Source: Angustibacter sp049994355
GTDB lineage: Bacteria > Actinomycetota > Actinomycetes > Actinomycetales > Angustibacteraceae
Assembly (NCBI RefSeq): GCF_049994355.1
Contig: NZ_CP188257.1
Location: 2,294,001-2,358,000, forward strand
Direction of reading: 5' to 3'
Length of the DNA: 64,000 nucleotides
Under the pieces are notes generated by a model. The model was not told the origin of the DNA. It did no database searches and saw only the letters and a program-made list of their open reading frames with translations. The translations under genes and the position numbers were made by a program. Of this stretch, positions 37,317-45,956 are shown one piece after another; position 1 is the first letter of the stretch; every line of letters starts with the position of its first letter.

Positions 37317-38446
37317 TGGCCGCCCTCCTCGCCGGCGCCGGTGGGCTGGTGGGCCAGCTCGTCGCGCACGGTTCGCTGCAGCTCGTCCCAGCTCTTCTCG
37401 AACTTCTCCACACCTTCGCGCTCAAGCACCGCGGTGACGTCGCCGTAGGAGATGCCCAGTCGCTCCAACGCGTCCAGCACCTTGCGGGCGTCCTCGTACT
37501 GCCCGCGCACGGTGTCGCCGTGCACCTCGCCGTGGTCGGCGACGGCGTCCATGGTCGCGCTCGGCATCGTGTTGACCGTGCCGTCGGTGACCAGCTCGGT
37601 GACGTACAGCGTGTCCGGGTAGGCCTGGTTCTTCACCCCGGTGGAGGCCCACAGCGGGCGTTGGGGGTGGGCGCCGTCCTCGGCCAGCACCTGCCAGCGC
37701 GGCGTGGAGAAGACCTCCTCGAATGCCTGGAAGGCCAGCCGCGCGTTGGCGAGCGCAGCCTTGCCGCGCAGGGCCTTGGCCTCGTCCGAGCCGATCGCGT
37801 CCAGCCGCGGATCCACCTCGGTGTCCACCCGCGAGACGAAGAACGAGGCGACGGAACGGATCGTGGACAGGTCGATGCCGGCCTCGCGGGCCTGCTCGAG
37901 ACCCGTCAGGAAGGCCTGCATGACGCCGCGGTAGCGGTCCAGCGCGAAGATCAGCGTCACGTTGACGCTGATCCCGGCGGCGATGGTCTGCGAGATGGCC
38001 GGCAACCCCTCGACCGTCGCCGGGATCTTGATCAGCGCGTTGGGCCGGTCCACTGCCGCCCAGAGCCTCTTGGCCATCTCCACCGTCGCGGCGGTGTCGT
38101 GCGCCATGCTGGGATCGACCTCGATCGAGACCCGGCCGTCCTGCCCGCCGGTGGCGTCGTACACGGGGCGCATCACGTCGCAGGCGCGCCGCACGTCGTC
38201 CGTGGTCGCCTCGAACAGCGCGGCCTGCACGTCCTTGCCCGCGGCGGCGAGCGCCCGCAGCTGTTCGTCGTAGGCGTCGCCCTTGGACAGTGCGGCGGCG
38301 AAGATCGTCGGGTTCGTTGTCACCCCGACGACGTGCTTGTCCTGGATGAGCCGCTCGAGGCTCCCGTCGTTCAACAGCTCGCGCGAGAGGTCGTCGAGCC
38401 AGACGGAGACGCCCGCCTCGGAGAGCGTGGCGAGTGCGTCGGTCAT
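37313..38446 (-). CDS. tal: Transaldolase
   Basis: Non-oxidative pentose-phosphate enzyme moving dihydroxyacetone units, 377 residues, actinobacterial long type. It has SVWLDDLSRELL, GVTTNPTIFAAAL and the Schiff-base region RPNALIKIPATVEGLPA containing the catalytic lysine. It starts at ATG 38446, 35 bases after tkt, with a CCTCC/GGAGG-rich leader that includes its ribosome binding site. Confidence 0.96.
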   Translation of the reverse strand: MTDALATLSEAGVSVWLDDLSRELLNDGSLERLIQDKHVVGVTTNPTIFAAALSKGDAYDEQLRALAAAGKDVQAALFEATTDDVRRACDVMRPVYDATGGQDGRVSIEVDPSMAHDTAATVEMAKRLWAAVDRPNALIKIPATVEGLPAISQTIAAGISVNVTLIFALDRYRGVMQAFLTGLEQAREAGIDLSTIRSVASFFVSRVDTEVDPRLDAIGSDEAKALRGKAALANARLAFQAFEEVFSTPRWQVLAEDGAHPQRPLWASTGVKNQAYPDTLYVTELVTDGTVNTMPSATMDAVADHGEVHGDTVRGQYEDARKVLDALERLGISYGDVTAVLEREGVEKFEKSWDELQRTVRDELAHQPTGAGEEGGQ

Positions 38447-38481
38447 GGGGTCCTCCTGGAGGTGGTGGTGCGGGGTGGGTC

Positions 38482-40617
38482 CTAGGACGCTGCGGCGATG
38501 CTCTCGCGTGCGGCGGCGGCGACGTTCTCGGCGGTGATGCCGAACTCGCGGAAGATGGTCTGGTAGTCGGCCGAGGCACCGAAGTGCTCCAGCGAGATGA
38601 TGCGGCCGGCGTCACCGACGACCTCGCGCCAGCCCTGGGCGACCGCGGCCTCGACACTGACCCGCGCGCGCAGGGCCGGCGGCAGCACCTCGTCGCGGTA
38701 CGCCTGGGGCTGGGCGTCGAACCACTCGCGGCAGGGCATGGAGACCACCCGGGTCGGAGTGCCCTCGGCCTGCAGCTGCTCGCGGGCCGCGACGGCCAGC
38801 TGGACCTCGGAGCCGGTGGCTACCAGGACGACGCCGGCCGGGCCGTCCTCGGCCTCGGCCAGCACGTAGCCGCCGCGGGCCACCCCCTCGGCGGAGCCGA
38901 AGGCGCCTTCGCCGCGCTCCACCACGGGCAGGTTCTGCCGGCTGAGCACCAGGCCGGCCGGGCGGTCGGTGTGCTCCAGGATGGTCCGCCAAGCCCAGAC
39001 CGTCTCGTTGGCGTCAGCCGGCCGGACGACGTCCAGTCCGGGGATCGCGCGCAGCGCCGCCAGATGCTCGACGGGCTGATGGGTCGGGCCGTCCTCGCCG
39101 AGGCCGATGGAGTCGTGCGTCCAGACATAGGTCACCGGCAGCTTCATCAGCGCGGCCAGGCGAACCGCCGGGCGCATGTAGTCGCTGAACACCAGGAAGG
39201 TGCCGCCGTAGGGGCGGGTCAGGCTCTGCAGCGCCATGCCGTTCAGGATCGAACCCATGGCGTGCTCGCGGATGCCGAAGTGCAGCGTTCGCCCGTAGGG
39301 GCCGCCCTGCCAGTCCTTCGTCTGCCGGTTCGCCGGGATGAACGAGGGCTGGCCGCCCATGGTGGTGTTGTTGCTCTCCGCCAGGTCGGCGGAGCCACCC
39401 CACAGCTCGGGCAGGACGTCGGCCAGCGCGGTCAGCACCTTGCCCGAGGCGGCGCGAGTGGCGATGCCCTTGGGATCGGGGTCGAACGTCGGGAGCTGGT
39501 CGGTCCAGCCGTCGGGCAGCCGCTCCGCGCTGAGCCGGTCGAGCAAGGCCGCGTTGTCGGCGTTGGCAGCGCGCCAGGACTCGTATCCGCCCTGCCACTT
39601 CTCGTGCGCAGCCCGGCCGCGGTCGCCGACCCGGCGGGCGTGCGCGAGGACGTCGTCGTCCACCTGGAAGGTCCGCTCGGGGTCGAAGCCGAGCAGCTCC
39701 TTGGTGGCGGCGACCTCGGCGTCGCCGAGCGCGGAGCCGTGGGCCTTGCCGGTGTTCTGCTTGGTCGGCGCCGGCCAGCCGATAATGGTGCGCAGCGAGA
39801 TGAAGGACGGGCGGTTGGTCTCTGCCTTTGCTGCCTCGATGGCGGCCAGCAGGGCGTCGACGTCCTCGACGTAGGCGCCGCCGCTGCTCCAGTCCACCGA
39901 CTGGACGTGCCAGCCGTAGGCCTCGTAGCGCGCCGCGACGTCCTCGCTGAACGAGACGTCGGTGTCGTCCTCGATCGAGATGTGGTTCTTGTCGTAGATG
40001 ACGACGAGGTTGCCGAGCTCTTGGTGGCCGGCCAGCGAGCTCGCCTCGCTGGTCACCCCCTCCATGATGTCGCCGTCGGAGCAGAGCACGAAGATGTGGT
40101 GGTCGAAGGGGGACTCCCCGGGCGCGGCGTCGGGGTCGAGCAAGCCGCGCTCACGGCGTGCCGCCATCGCCATGCCGACCGCACCGGCCAGCCCCTGGCC
40201 GAGCGGACCCGTGGTGATCTCGACACCTCGGGTGTGCCGGTGCTCGGGGTGGCCGGGCGTCTGCGAACCCCAGGTGCGCAGCGCCTGCAGGTCGGACAGC
40301 TGCAGGCCGTAGCCGGACAGGTACAGCTGGATGTACAGGGTCAGGCTGGAGTGGCCGCAGGACAGCACGAAGCGGTCCCGGCCTAGCCAGTGGTCGTCCG
40401 CCGGGTCGTGCCGCATGACCTTCTGGAACAGCAGGTACGCGACCGGTGCGAGGCTCATTGCCGTACCGGGGTGGCCGTTGCCGACCTTCTGCACAGCGTC
40501 CGCGGCCAGCACGCGCACCGTGTCCACCGCGCGCAGGTCGGCGTCGGTCCAGCCTGCCCGCGAGGCAGTCGGCGGGGCGAGCTCGCTCGATCGCCCTGGC
40601 GTGGTCAGCTCGCTCAC
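38482..40617 (-). CDS. tkt: Transketolase
   Basis: Thiamine diphosphate enzyme moving two-carbon units, 711 residues. The cofactor-binding motif begins at CSDGDIMEGVTSEASSLAGH. Other features are VGNGHPGTAMSL, SCGHSSLTLYI and, in the C-terminal half, HDSIGLGEDGPTHQPVEHLA. The GTG at 40617 has AGGAGAGG upstream. It leads the pentose-phosphate operon; on the minus strand a possible -10 TAGGCT lies at 40674-40669. Confidence 0.97.
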   Translation of the reverse strand: MSELTTPGRSSELAPPTASRAGWTDADLRAVDTVRVLAADAVQKVGNGHPGTAMSLAPVAYLLFQKVMRHDPADDHWLGRDRFVLSCGHSSLTLYIQLYLSGYGLQLSDLQALRTWGSQTPGHPEHRHTRGVEITTGPLGQGLAGAVGMAMAARRERGLLDPDAAPGESPFDHHIFVLCSDGDIMEGVTSEASSLAGHQELGNLVVIYDKNHISIEDDTDVSFSEDVAARYEAYGWHVQSVDWSSGGAYVEDVDALLAAIEAAKAETNRPSFISLRTIIGWPAPTKQNTGKAHGSALGDAEVAATKELLGFDPERTFQVDDDVLAHARRVGDRGRAAHEKWQGGYESWRAANADNAALLDRLSAERLPDGWTDQLPTFDPDPKGIATRAASGKVLTALADVLPELWGGSADLAESNNTTMGGQPSFIPANRQTKDWQGGPYGRTLHFGIREHAMGSILNGMALQSLTRPYGGTFLVFSDYMRPAVRLAALMKLPVTYVWTHDSIGLGEDGPTHQPVEHLAALRAIPGLDVVRPADANETVWAWRTILEHTDRPAGLVLSRQNLPVVERGEGAFGSAEGVARGGYVLAEAEDGPAGVVLVATGSEVQLAVAAREQLQAEGTPTRVVSMPCREWFDAQPQAYRDEVLPPALRARVSVEAAVAQGWREVVGDAGRIISLEHFGASADYQTIFREFGITAENVAAAARESIAAAS

Positions 40618-40725
40618 GTGAGGTTCCTCTCCTGGCGGGGTGGACGCGCCTGGTGAGCGCCCGCTCCGAGCCTAGACCCGGCTCGCCGCGCCGCATCCGC
40701 TGCCCTGGGCACGCTGACGCGGCGG

Positions 40726-40731
40726 TACGAT
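40726..40731 (+). promoter_or_regulatory. Possible ctaB promoter -10
   Basis: TACGAT in the 180-base region divergent from tkt would start a leader of about 60 bases before the ctaB GTG. No clear -35. Confidence 0.35.
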
Positions 40732-40797
40732 GGACGACGTCGAGCGCGCCGTCCGGGCTCGTCGAAGCCTTGCTGTCCAGCGCATTCCGAGGACCTC

Positions 40798-41763
40798 GTG
40801 ACCGCGACCGACCCCAGTGCACCGATGCGACCTGCGTCGGCGTTGGCGCCACCGACCGGCGCGCCGGGTCGGCGTTCGGTCGGGCGGACGGTCCGGGCGT
40901 ACGTCGCGCTGACCAAGCCGCGGATCATCGAGACCCTGCTCGTCACGACGGTGCCGACGATGTTCCTGGCCGCGCAGGGGCTCCCTCCAGCCTGGCTCGT
41001 CCTGGCCACCCTGGTCGGCGGCACGCTCGCGGCGGGCAGCGCGAACACCCTCAACTGCTACCTGGACCGCGACATCGACCAGCTGATGCACCGCACCCGG
41101 CAGCGGCCGCTGGCGACCGGGGAGGTCTCCCCGCGGGAGGCCCTCGTCTTCGGGGTGCTGCTCGGGATCGTGTCCGTGCTGTGGCTCGGCCTGGTGGTGA
41201 ACTGGTTGGCCGCCGGGCTCGCACTGACCGCCAACCTGTTCTACGTCTTCGTGTACACGATGCTGCTCAAACGCCGCACGCCGCAGAACATCGTCTGGGG
41301 TGGTGCGGCTGGCTGCATGCAGGTGCTGATCGGCTGGGCCGCGGTCACCGGTTCGCTGGCCTGGGCGCCGTTCGTGCTTTTCGGCGTGATCTTCCTCTGG
41401 ACGCCGCCGCACTACTGGCCGCTGTCCATGCGCTTCGAAGACGACTACGCGAACGCCGGCGTGCCGATGCTGCCGGTCGTCGCCTCGGAGCTCACCGTGG
41501 CCCGCCAGGTCGTCGCCTACTCCTGGGCGATGGTCCTCTGCTCCCTGCTGCTGGTGCCCGTCGCACCGACCGGCTGGTTCTACGCAGTGGCTGCCGTCGT
41601 CCTCGGTGCGGTCTTCCTGGTCGAGGCGCACCGCCTGCTCGGGCGCGCCAAGCGCGGCGTCGTCGGTGCCGCGCTCAAGCCGATGCGGCTGTTCCACTAC
41701 TCGATCACGTACATCAGCCTGCTCTTCGTGGCGGTCGCGGTCGACCCCTTCCTGCGGTTCTGA
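40798..41763 (+). CDS. ctaB: Protoheme IX farnesyltransferase (heme O synthase)
   Basis: Integral membrane prenyltransferase that converts heme B to heme O for cytochrome oxidase; 321 residues with about eight or nine membrane helices. The first Asp-rich prenyl-diphosphate site is NCYLDRDID, and the second conserved loop is YWPLSMRFEDDYANAGVPML. It starts at GTG 40798. It faces ctaA, the next enzyme in the pathway, across a repeat-containing gap. Confidence 0.96.
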   Translation: MTATDPSAPMRPASALAPPTGAPGRRSVGRTVRAYVALTKPRIIETLLVTTVPTMFLAAQGLPPAWLVLATLVGGTLAAGSANTLNCYLDRDIDQLMHRTRQRPLATGEVSPREALVFGVLLGIVSVLWLGLVVNWLAAGLALTANLFYVFVYTMLLKRRTPQNIVWGGAAGCMQVLIGWAAVTGSLAWAPFVLFGVIFLWTPPHYWPLSMRFEDDYANAGVPMLPVVASELTVARQVVAYSWAMVLCSLLLVPVAPTGWFYAVAAVVLGAVFLVEAHRLLGRAKRGVVGAALKPMRLFHYSITYISLLFVAVAVDPFLRF

Positions 41764-41793
41764 CCCTCCCCCTCCGCCTGACCTCGCCGTCCC

Positions 41794-41933
41794 TCGTCGC
41801 GGCGCAACGCCACTACGAACCTATTGGAGTAGCGGCACGCCGTGACGGGTAAGGGGGCGGGCGAGGCGGCACCAGGGTTCGTTGCGGCGCAACGCCACTA
41901 CGAACCTATTGGAGTGGCGGCACGCCGTGACGG
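41794..41933. repeat. Two direct copies of a 55-bp repeat between ctaB and ctaA
   Basis: Copy 1 (41794-41848) and copy 2 (41879-41933) are 85 bases apart and differ at two positions (41798/41883 and 41831/41916). Each contains GGCGCAACGCCACTACGAAC followed by CTATTGGAGT. In copy 2 CGCCACT pairs with AGTGGCG (7-bp stem, 13-base loop); the 41831 difference breaks one pair in copy 1. The unit is less GC-rich than its surroundings and codes for nothing obvious. Confidence 0.8.
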
Positions 41934-41945
41934 CTGGTGGTGGGC

Positions 41946-41966
41946 GAGTAGCGCACGGCGTGACGG
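41946..41966. repeat. Degenerate third copy of the repeat's 3' end
   Basis: GAGTAGCGCACGGCGTGACG resembles the last part of the 55-bp unit. Copies of CGTGACGGCTGGTGG also recur nearby. The remainder of 41764-42029 is G-rich low-complexity sequence with no gene. Confidence 0.45.
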
Positions 41967-42029
41967 CTGGTGGCGGCGGGTGTGCAGGGCTGGCTCGGGT
42001 GCACATGTACGGGACGGCGGCGCAGCGGG

Positions 42030-42980
42030 TCAGGTGCGGATGACGGATCGCTCACGAAGGCTGAGCAGCAGCCGCGTCACCGCGACCACCAGCAGGCTGG
42101 CCCCGAGCATGTGCAGCCCGACCGCGACGACGGGCAGCCCCGTCAGGTACTGCACGTAGCCGATCACTCCCTGGGCCGCACCGACGGTCAGCGTCACCCA
42201 AGCCTCGCGCCGCGGACGCGCCCCGGCCGCGGTGAGCCGCAAAGCGATGATCAGCATGCCGAGCACGCCGAACCAGACCAGCACCGCGTCCGAGTGCAGC
42301 CAGCTCACCGATCGCGGATCCAGCCCGAACCTCGCCGGTGCGTCAGCGTCGCCGGAGTGCGGCCCCGAACCGGTCACCACGGTGCCCAGCACCAGCACGA
42401 GGACGGTGACCGCCGCCAGCGCCCGAGCCAGCCACACCAGCTCGGAGCGGACGACGGGCTCGGCCGGTCCGTCCGGCTCACCCACCCGCCACAGCAGGTA
42501 CGTCGAGACGCAGACGAGCCCCATCGAGACCAGGAAGTGCGCGGCCACCGTGGCCGGGTTGAGGTGGGTCAGCACGGTGATCCCGCCGAGCACAGCCTGG
42601 ACGACGACGCCGACCAGAGGCAGCGACGCGATCGCGACGAGGGACCGGGGACGACCGCGGCGGCGCACTTCGAGCAGTACGCCGATGAACGCGGCCAGCG
42701 CCACCACGCCGACCACCGAGGTGAGCGTCCGGTTGCCGAACTCGATGTACTTGTGCACGCCCTGGGGCTGGTGCACGACCGGTGTGTACGAGCCGGGCAC
42801 GCACTCGGGCCAGCTGGGGCAGCCGAGTCCGGAGCCGGTCAGCCGGACGAGCCCGCCGGTGACCACGATGCCGATCTGGACGACCACGTTGATCACCAGA
42901 ACCACGTGTACCCAGCGGGTCAGCGGGTCGGCGCGGTGCTCAGTGGCCGTCGCGGCGGCGGGAGTGGTGGCAGCGCTCAC
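42030..42980 (-). CDS. ctaA: Heme A synthase (COX15/CtaA family)
   Basis: Membrane enzyme that oxidises heme O to heme A; 316 residues, about eight helices. Heme-ligand histidines occur in conserved spots such as GVHKYIEFGNR, LTHLNPATVAAHFLVS, WLHSDAVLVW and VGLHMLGASL. A cysteine pair, GCPSWPEC, lies in the first outer loop. The GTG at 42980 overlaps the preceding stop (GTGA) and decides the start; the frame continues to 43196 without a plausible start. It ends an operon with the membrane protein and ABC exporter upstream. Confidence 0.93.
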   Translation of the reverse strand: MSAATTPAAATATEHRADPLTRWVHVVLVINVVVQIGIVVTGGLVRLTGSGLGCPSWPECVPGSYTPVVHQPQGVHKYIEFGNRTLTSVVGVVALAAFIGVLLEVRRRGRPRSLVAIASLPLVGVVVQAVLGGITVLTHLNPATVAAHFLVSMGLVCVSTYLLWRVGEPDGPAEPVVRSELVWLARALAAVTVLVLVLGTVVTGSGPHSGDADAPARFGLDPRSVSWLHSDAVLVWFGVLGMLIIALRLTAAGARPRREAWVTLTVGAAQGVIGYVQYLTGLPVVAVGLHMLGASLLVVAVTRLLLSLRERSVIRT

Positions 42981-43402
42981 GGGGACCAGGGTAGGTGGCC
43001 GCTGAGCCCGGCTACGGCGAGGGCAGCCACCGCGGCGGCTACCACGATCACCAGCAGCAGGTAGCGCCAGGTCCGCCGGGACTGCAGCCGCTGGGCCCGC
43101 TTCTGGGATCGGGACGGCGCGTCGTTGGTCCCGGCCGAAGCCGGCGGCGGATCGACCAGGACCCCGGGTCGCCCGCCCGTGGCGATGGTGGCGCACCAGA
43201 TCACCAGCCCGGGTGCCGCGACGCCCCAGGGCGGGCCCTCACCGATGAACCAGAAGACCGTCGCCGTGACGACGGCGAGCCCGGCGGTCCACAGCACCGG
43301 CAGGCTCCACCGTCCGGTTCGACGTCGGTCGGAGACCACCAGGACGAGGACGCCCGAGACGGTCAGCAGGCCCGCAGAGACCGAGCCGGCGCTCAGCTCC
43401 AT
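42977..43402 (-). CDS. Small membrane protein of unknown function
   Basis: Protein of 141 residues with three hydrophobic segments in the first part, a basic, Ser/Arg-rich middle (SRSQKRAQRLQSRRTWR) and a last hydrophobic helix near the C-terminus. I recognise no family. It overlaps the ABC permease gene by 10 bases and ctaA by 4, so all are translated together. A link to heme or cytochrome oxidase assembly is possible from position only. Confidence 0.7.
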   Translation of the reverse strand: MELSAGSVSAGLLTVSGVLVLVVSDRRRTGRWSLPVLWTAGLAVVTATVFWFIGEGPPWGVAAPGLVIWCATIATGGRPGVLVDPPPASAGTNDAPSRSQKRAQRLQSRRTWRYLLLVIVVAAAVAALAVAGLSGHLPWSP

Positions 43403-44163
43403 CGGAACAGCCTGCGCGACGCGGCTGCGGCTGCGACGGTCCAGACGCACAGCACAGCGAGGCTGCGCAGGTCGAGCGAGCCGTCGACCAGGGCTGCTCG
43501 CAAGCCCTCACCCAGGGCACCGCTGGGCAGCCAGCCGGCGACGTGCTCCAGGCCGGCGGGCAGGGTCGAGGCCGGCACGAGCACCGCGCCGCCCGCCACC
43601 AGCAGCAACCAGAGGAGGTTCGCGAAGGCCAGCACGGCCTCGGCGCGAAGCGTTCCGGCGACGAGCATGGCCAGCGCGACGAAGGACGCGGTGCCGACCA
43701 GCCCGACCAGGATCGCGGCCGGCACGCCGCTCCAGGCGGGTGACCAGCCCAGGGCGAGCCCGAGGCCGCCGAGCGCCCCGACCTGGACGACGAGGATGGC
43801 CAGCACGCCGACCGACTTGCCGGCCAGCAGACCACCGCGCCCTAGTGGTGTGGTGCCGAGCATCCGCAGTACCCCGTAGCGACGGTCGAAGCCGGTCTGG
43901 ATCGCCTGGCCCGTGAACGCGGAGGAGATCACCGCCAGGGCGAGCACGCCGGGCACCACGATGTCGATCCGCGGTCCGGCGCCCAGGTCCGGGACGGAGG
44001 CCTTGGTCAGTCCGACCAGCGCAAGGGCCGGCAGTACCAGCGACACCAGCAGCTGCTCGCCGTTGCGCAGCAGGATCCCGGCCTCGAACCGGGCCTGGGC
44101 CACGACCCGCCGCGCCGGTGCGGCCGGGGTCGGCTGCGGGTTCTCGTCGCTGAGCAGGGTCAT
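43393..44163 (-). CDS. ABC-2 type transporter permease
   Basis: Integral membrane protein of 256 residues with six hydrophobic segments and the ABC-2 pattern: an N-terminal cytoplasmic stretch, the first helix, then a loop with the RRYGVLRMLGTTPLGRG motif. Partner of the ATPase encoded just before, which it overlaps as ATGA (44160-44163). Exporter of unknown substrate. Its place upstream of ctaA is common in actinobacteria and may mean a role in respiratory-chain assembly; this is inference. Confidence 0.88.
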   Translation of the reverse strand: MTLLSDENPQPTPAAPARRVVAQARFEAGILLRNGEQLLVSLVLPALALVGLTKASVPDLGAGPRIDIVVPGVLALAVISSAFTGQAIQTGFDRRYGVLRMLGTTPLGRGGLLAGKSVGVLAILVVQVGALGGLGLALGWSPAWSGVPAAILVGLVGTASFVALAMLVAGTLRAEAVLAFANLLWLLLVAGGAVLVPASTLPAGLEHVAGWLPSGALGEGLRAALVDGSLDLRSLAVLCVWTVAAAAASRRLFRWS

Positions 44164-45089
44164 CGCAGCTGCCTGCCGGTCAGCTCCAGGAAGACGTCCT
44201 CGAGGGAGCGGCGGCCGACGGTCAGGCCGTCCGGCATCACCCCTTGCGACACGCACCACGAGGTGAGGGTGGCCAGAACCTGGGGGCCGATCTTGCCCTC
44301 GAGCAGGTACTGGCCGGGCTGGTGCTCGACCACGCTGACGGCGGGGTCGAGGGCGCGGCGCAGGGTGTCCAGGTCGAGCGCCGGTCGTGCGCTGAAACGG
44401 GCCACGTCGGCAGAGGTCCCGGAGGTGAGCTCGGCGGGGGAGCCGTGCGCGACGACCCGTCCGCCGTCCACCACGAAGACGACGTCGGCGAGCCGCTCGG
44501 CCTCCTCCATGTAGTGCGTGGTTAGGACGACGGCGGTGCCAGCGGAACGGACGTCGGCCAGCACCGACCAGACGGCCTGCCGGGCCTGCGGGTCGAGGCC
44601 GGCGCTCGGTTCGTCCAGGAACAGGACCTCCGGGCGGCCGACGAGCGCGCAAGCCAGGGCCAGACGCTGGCGCTGGCCGCCGGAGAGCCGGCGGACCGTC
44701 GTCCGGGCGAAGGCGTCGATGCCCAGCTCGGCGCACAGGGTGGCGGGGTCGACCGGGTGGGCGTGCATCCGTGACACGTGGCGCACCAGGCCAGCCGCGT
44801 GCGCGCCGGTCGGCAGGCCGCCGTCCTGCAGCATCACCCCGACCCGGGCCCGGTGCCCCGGACCCGCCAGGTGCGGGTCGGCCCCGAGCACCCGGACCGT
44901 GCCGGAGTCCGCTCGGCGCAGGCCCTCGCAGCACTCCAACGTGGTCGTCTTCCCGGCTCCGTTCGGGCCGAGCACCGCCGTGACCTCGCCGCGTCGGGCG
45001 AGAAGGTCGAGCCCGTCCACGGCGCGAACCGGCCCGTAGCTGCGGACCAATCCGCGCACGACGACGGCGTCGTCGTCAGGTCCAGGCAT
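44160..45089 (-). CDS. ABC exporter ATP-binding protein
   Basis: ATPase of 309 residues: Walker A GPNGAGKT, Q-loop MLQDGGLP, signature LSGGQRQRLALA, Walker B VLFLDEPSAGLD and an H-loop THYMEE. A C-terminal extension of about 90 residues is typical of the DrrA-like export branch. It leads the operon ATPase-permease-membrane protein-ctaA and is divergent from sufR with 87 bases between. Confidence 0.92.
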   Translation of the reverse strand: MPGPDDDAVVVRGLVRSYGPVRAVDGLDLLARRGEVTAVLGPNGAGKTTTLECCEGLRRADSGTVRVLGADPHLAGPGHRARVGVMLQDGGLPTGAHAAGLVRHVSRMHAHPVDPATLCAELGIDAFARTTVRRLSGGQRQRLALACALVGRPEVLFLDEPSAGLDPQARQAVWSVLADVRSAGTAVVLTTHYMEEAERLADVVFVVDGGRVVAHGSPAELTSGTSADVARFSARPALDLDTLRRALDPAVSVVEHQPGQYLLEGKIGPQVLATLTSWCVSQGVMPDGLTVGRRSLEDVFLELTGRQLR

Positions 45090-45096
45090 GCTGCGG

Positions 45097-45102
45097 AGTC
45101 TA
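45097..45102 (-). promoter_or_regulatory. -10 of a leaderless promoter for the ABC-ctaA operon
   Basis: On the minus strand TAGACT ends 7 bases before the ATG at 45089. The promoter is thus within about 60 bases of the divergent sufR promoter. Confidence 0.45.
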
Positions 45103-45141
45103 GGTCTGTGACCGATGTGGCGCGGCGCACACCCCCTGGGT

Positions 45142-45170
45142 TTGAGCCGCGGCGCTAATTAGGTCACAAT
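45142..45170 (+). promoter_or_regulatory. sufR promoter with embedded palindrome
   Basis: TTGAGC (45142-45147) and CACAAT (45165-45170) are 17 bases apart. The -10 ends 6 bases before the sufR GTG, so the suf mRNA should be leaderless. CTAATTAG (45155-45162), a perfect AT-rich palindrome in an otherwise GC-rich region, fills the spacer and is a candidate SufR operator. Confidence 0.6.
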
Positions 45171-45176
45171 GGTCTT

Positions 45177-45956
45177 GTGCAATTCGCTCAGACTGGTTCG
45201 ACGCAGCCCCGCGTCAGCGACAGCGGGTCGACCGAACACACCCGGGACCGGGTCGCTCGGGCGGTGCTTGAGCACGGTCCGGTGACTGCGGCGGACATCG
45301 CGTGCACCCTGGGCCTGACTCCCGCCGCAGTGCGCCGCCACCTGGACGCGCTCGAGGACGCCGGTCTGGTGCGCACCCGCGAGCCGCTGCGCACCGCCGG
45401 CCGCGGGCCCGGCCGCCCGGCCAGGGCCTACGTGCTGACCGACGCCGGACACGCCTCCATGACCACGGCGTACGACGACCTCGCGGCGTCCGCGATGGCC
45501 TACCTCGCCGAGCAGCTCGGCCCGGGCGCGATCGAGGGTTTCGCGGCCCGTCGGGTCGCCGACCTCGAGCAGCGGTACGCCCCTCTGGTGGAAGCGGTCG
45601 GCGACGACCTCGGCCAGCGCACCCAGGCGTTGGCCGGCGCACTCGCGCAGGACGGCTACGCGGCCAGCGCGCGGCCGGTGACCACCCCCGCCGGGGACAT
45701 CGGCATCCAGCTGTGCCAGGGTCATTGCCCGGTGCAGCACGTAGCCGAGCGCTACCCGCAGCTCTGCGAGGCGGAGACCGAGGTCTTCTCGCGGCTGCTC
45801 GGCGTGCATGTGCAGCGGCTGGCCACGCTGGCCGGTGGCGCCCACGTGTGCACCACGCACGTCCCGTCGACGAAGCAGTCCGTCGCGGCCAAGAACCCGA
45901 TCGACCTCACCCTGACCCAGACCCCAGCAGCTGCCGAGGGAAGGACCACTCGATGA
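45177..45956 (+). CDS. sufR: Iron-sulfur cluster-sensing repressor SufR
   Basis: Transcription regulator of 259 residues at the head of the suf operon. It has a winged-helix DNA-binding domain at about 25-90 (VTAADIACTLGLTPAAVRRH). Its C-terminal part carries the cluster-ligand cysteines: CQGHC (CX3C), then the Cys in YPQLCEAE and the Cys in HVCTTHV. SufR represses suf genes when it holds a cluster. The stop overlaps the sufB ATG (ATGA). A late helix is followed by a Thr-rich tail. Confidence 0.93.
   Translation: MQFAQTGSTQPRVSDSGSTEHTRDRVARAVLEHGPVTAADIACTLGLTPAAVRRHLDALEDAGLVRTREPLRTAGRGPGRPARAYVLTDAGHASMTTAYDDLAASAMAYLAEQLGPGAIEGFAARRVADLEQRYAPLVEAVGDDLGQRTQALAGALAQDGYAASARPVTTPAGDIGIQLCQGHCPVQHVAERYPQLCEAETEVFSRLLGVHVQRLATLAGGAHVCTTHVPSTKQSVAAKNPIDLTLTQTPAAAEGRTTR

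Noticed and set aside
45302..45952. Extension of sufB upstream through sufR
   Set aside because: It is an accidental open frame. The ATG at 45953 overlaps the sufR stop and begins a normal SufB.
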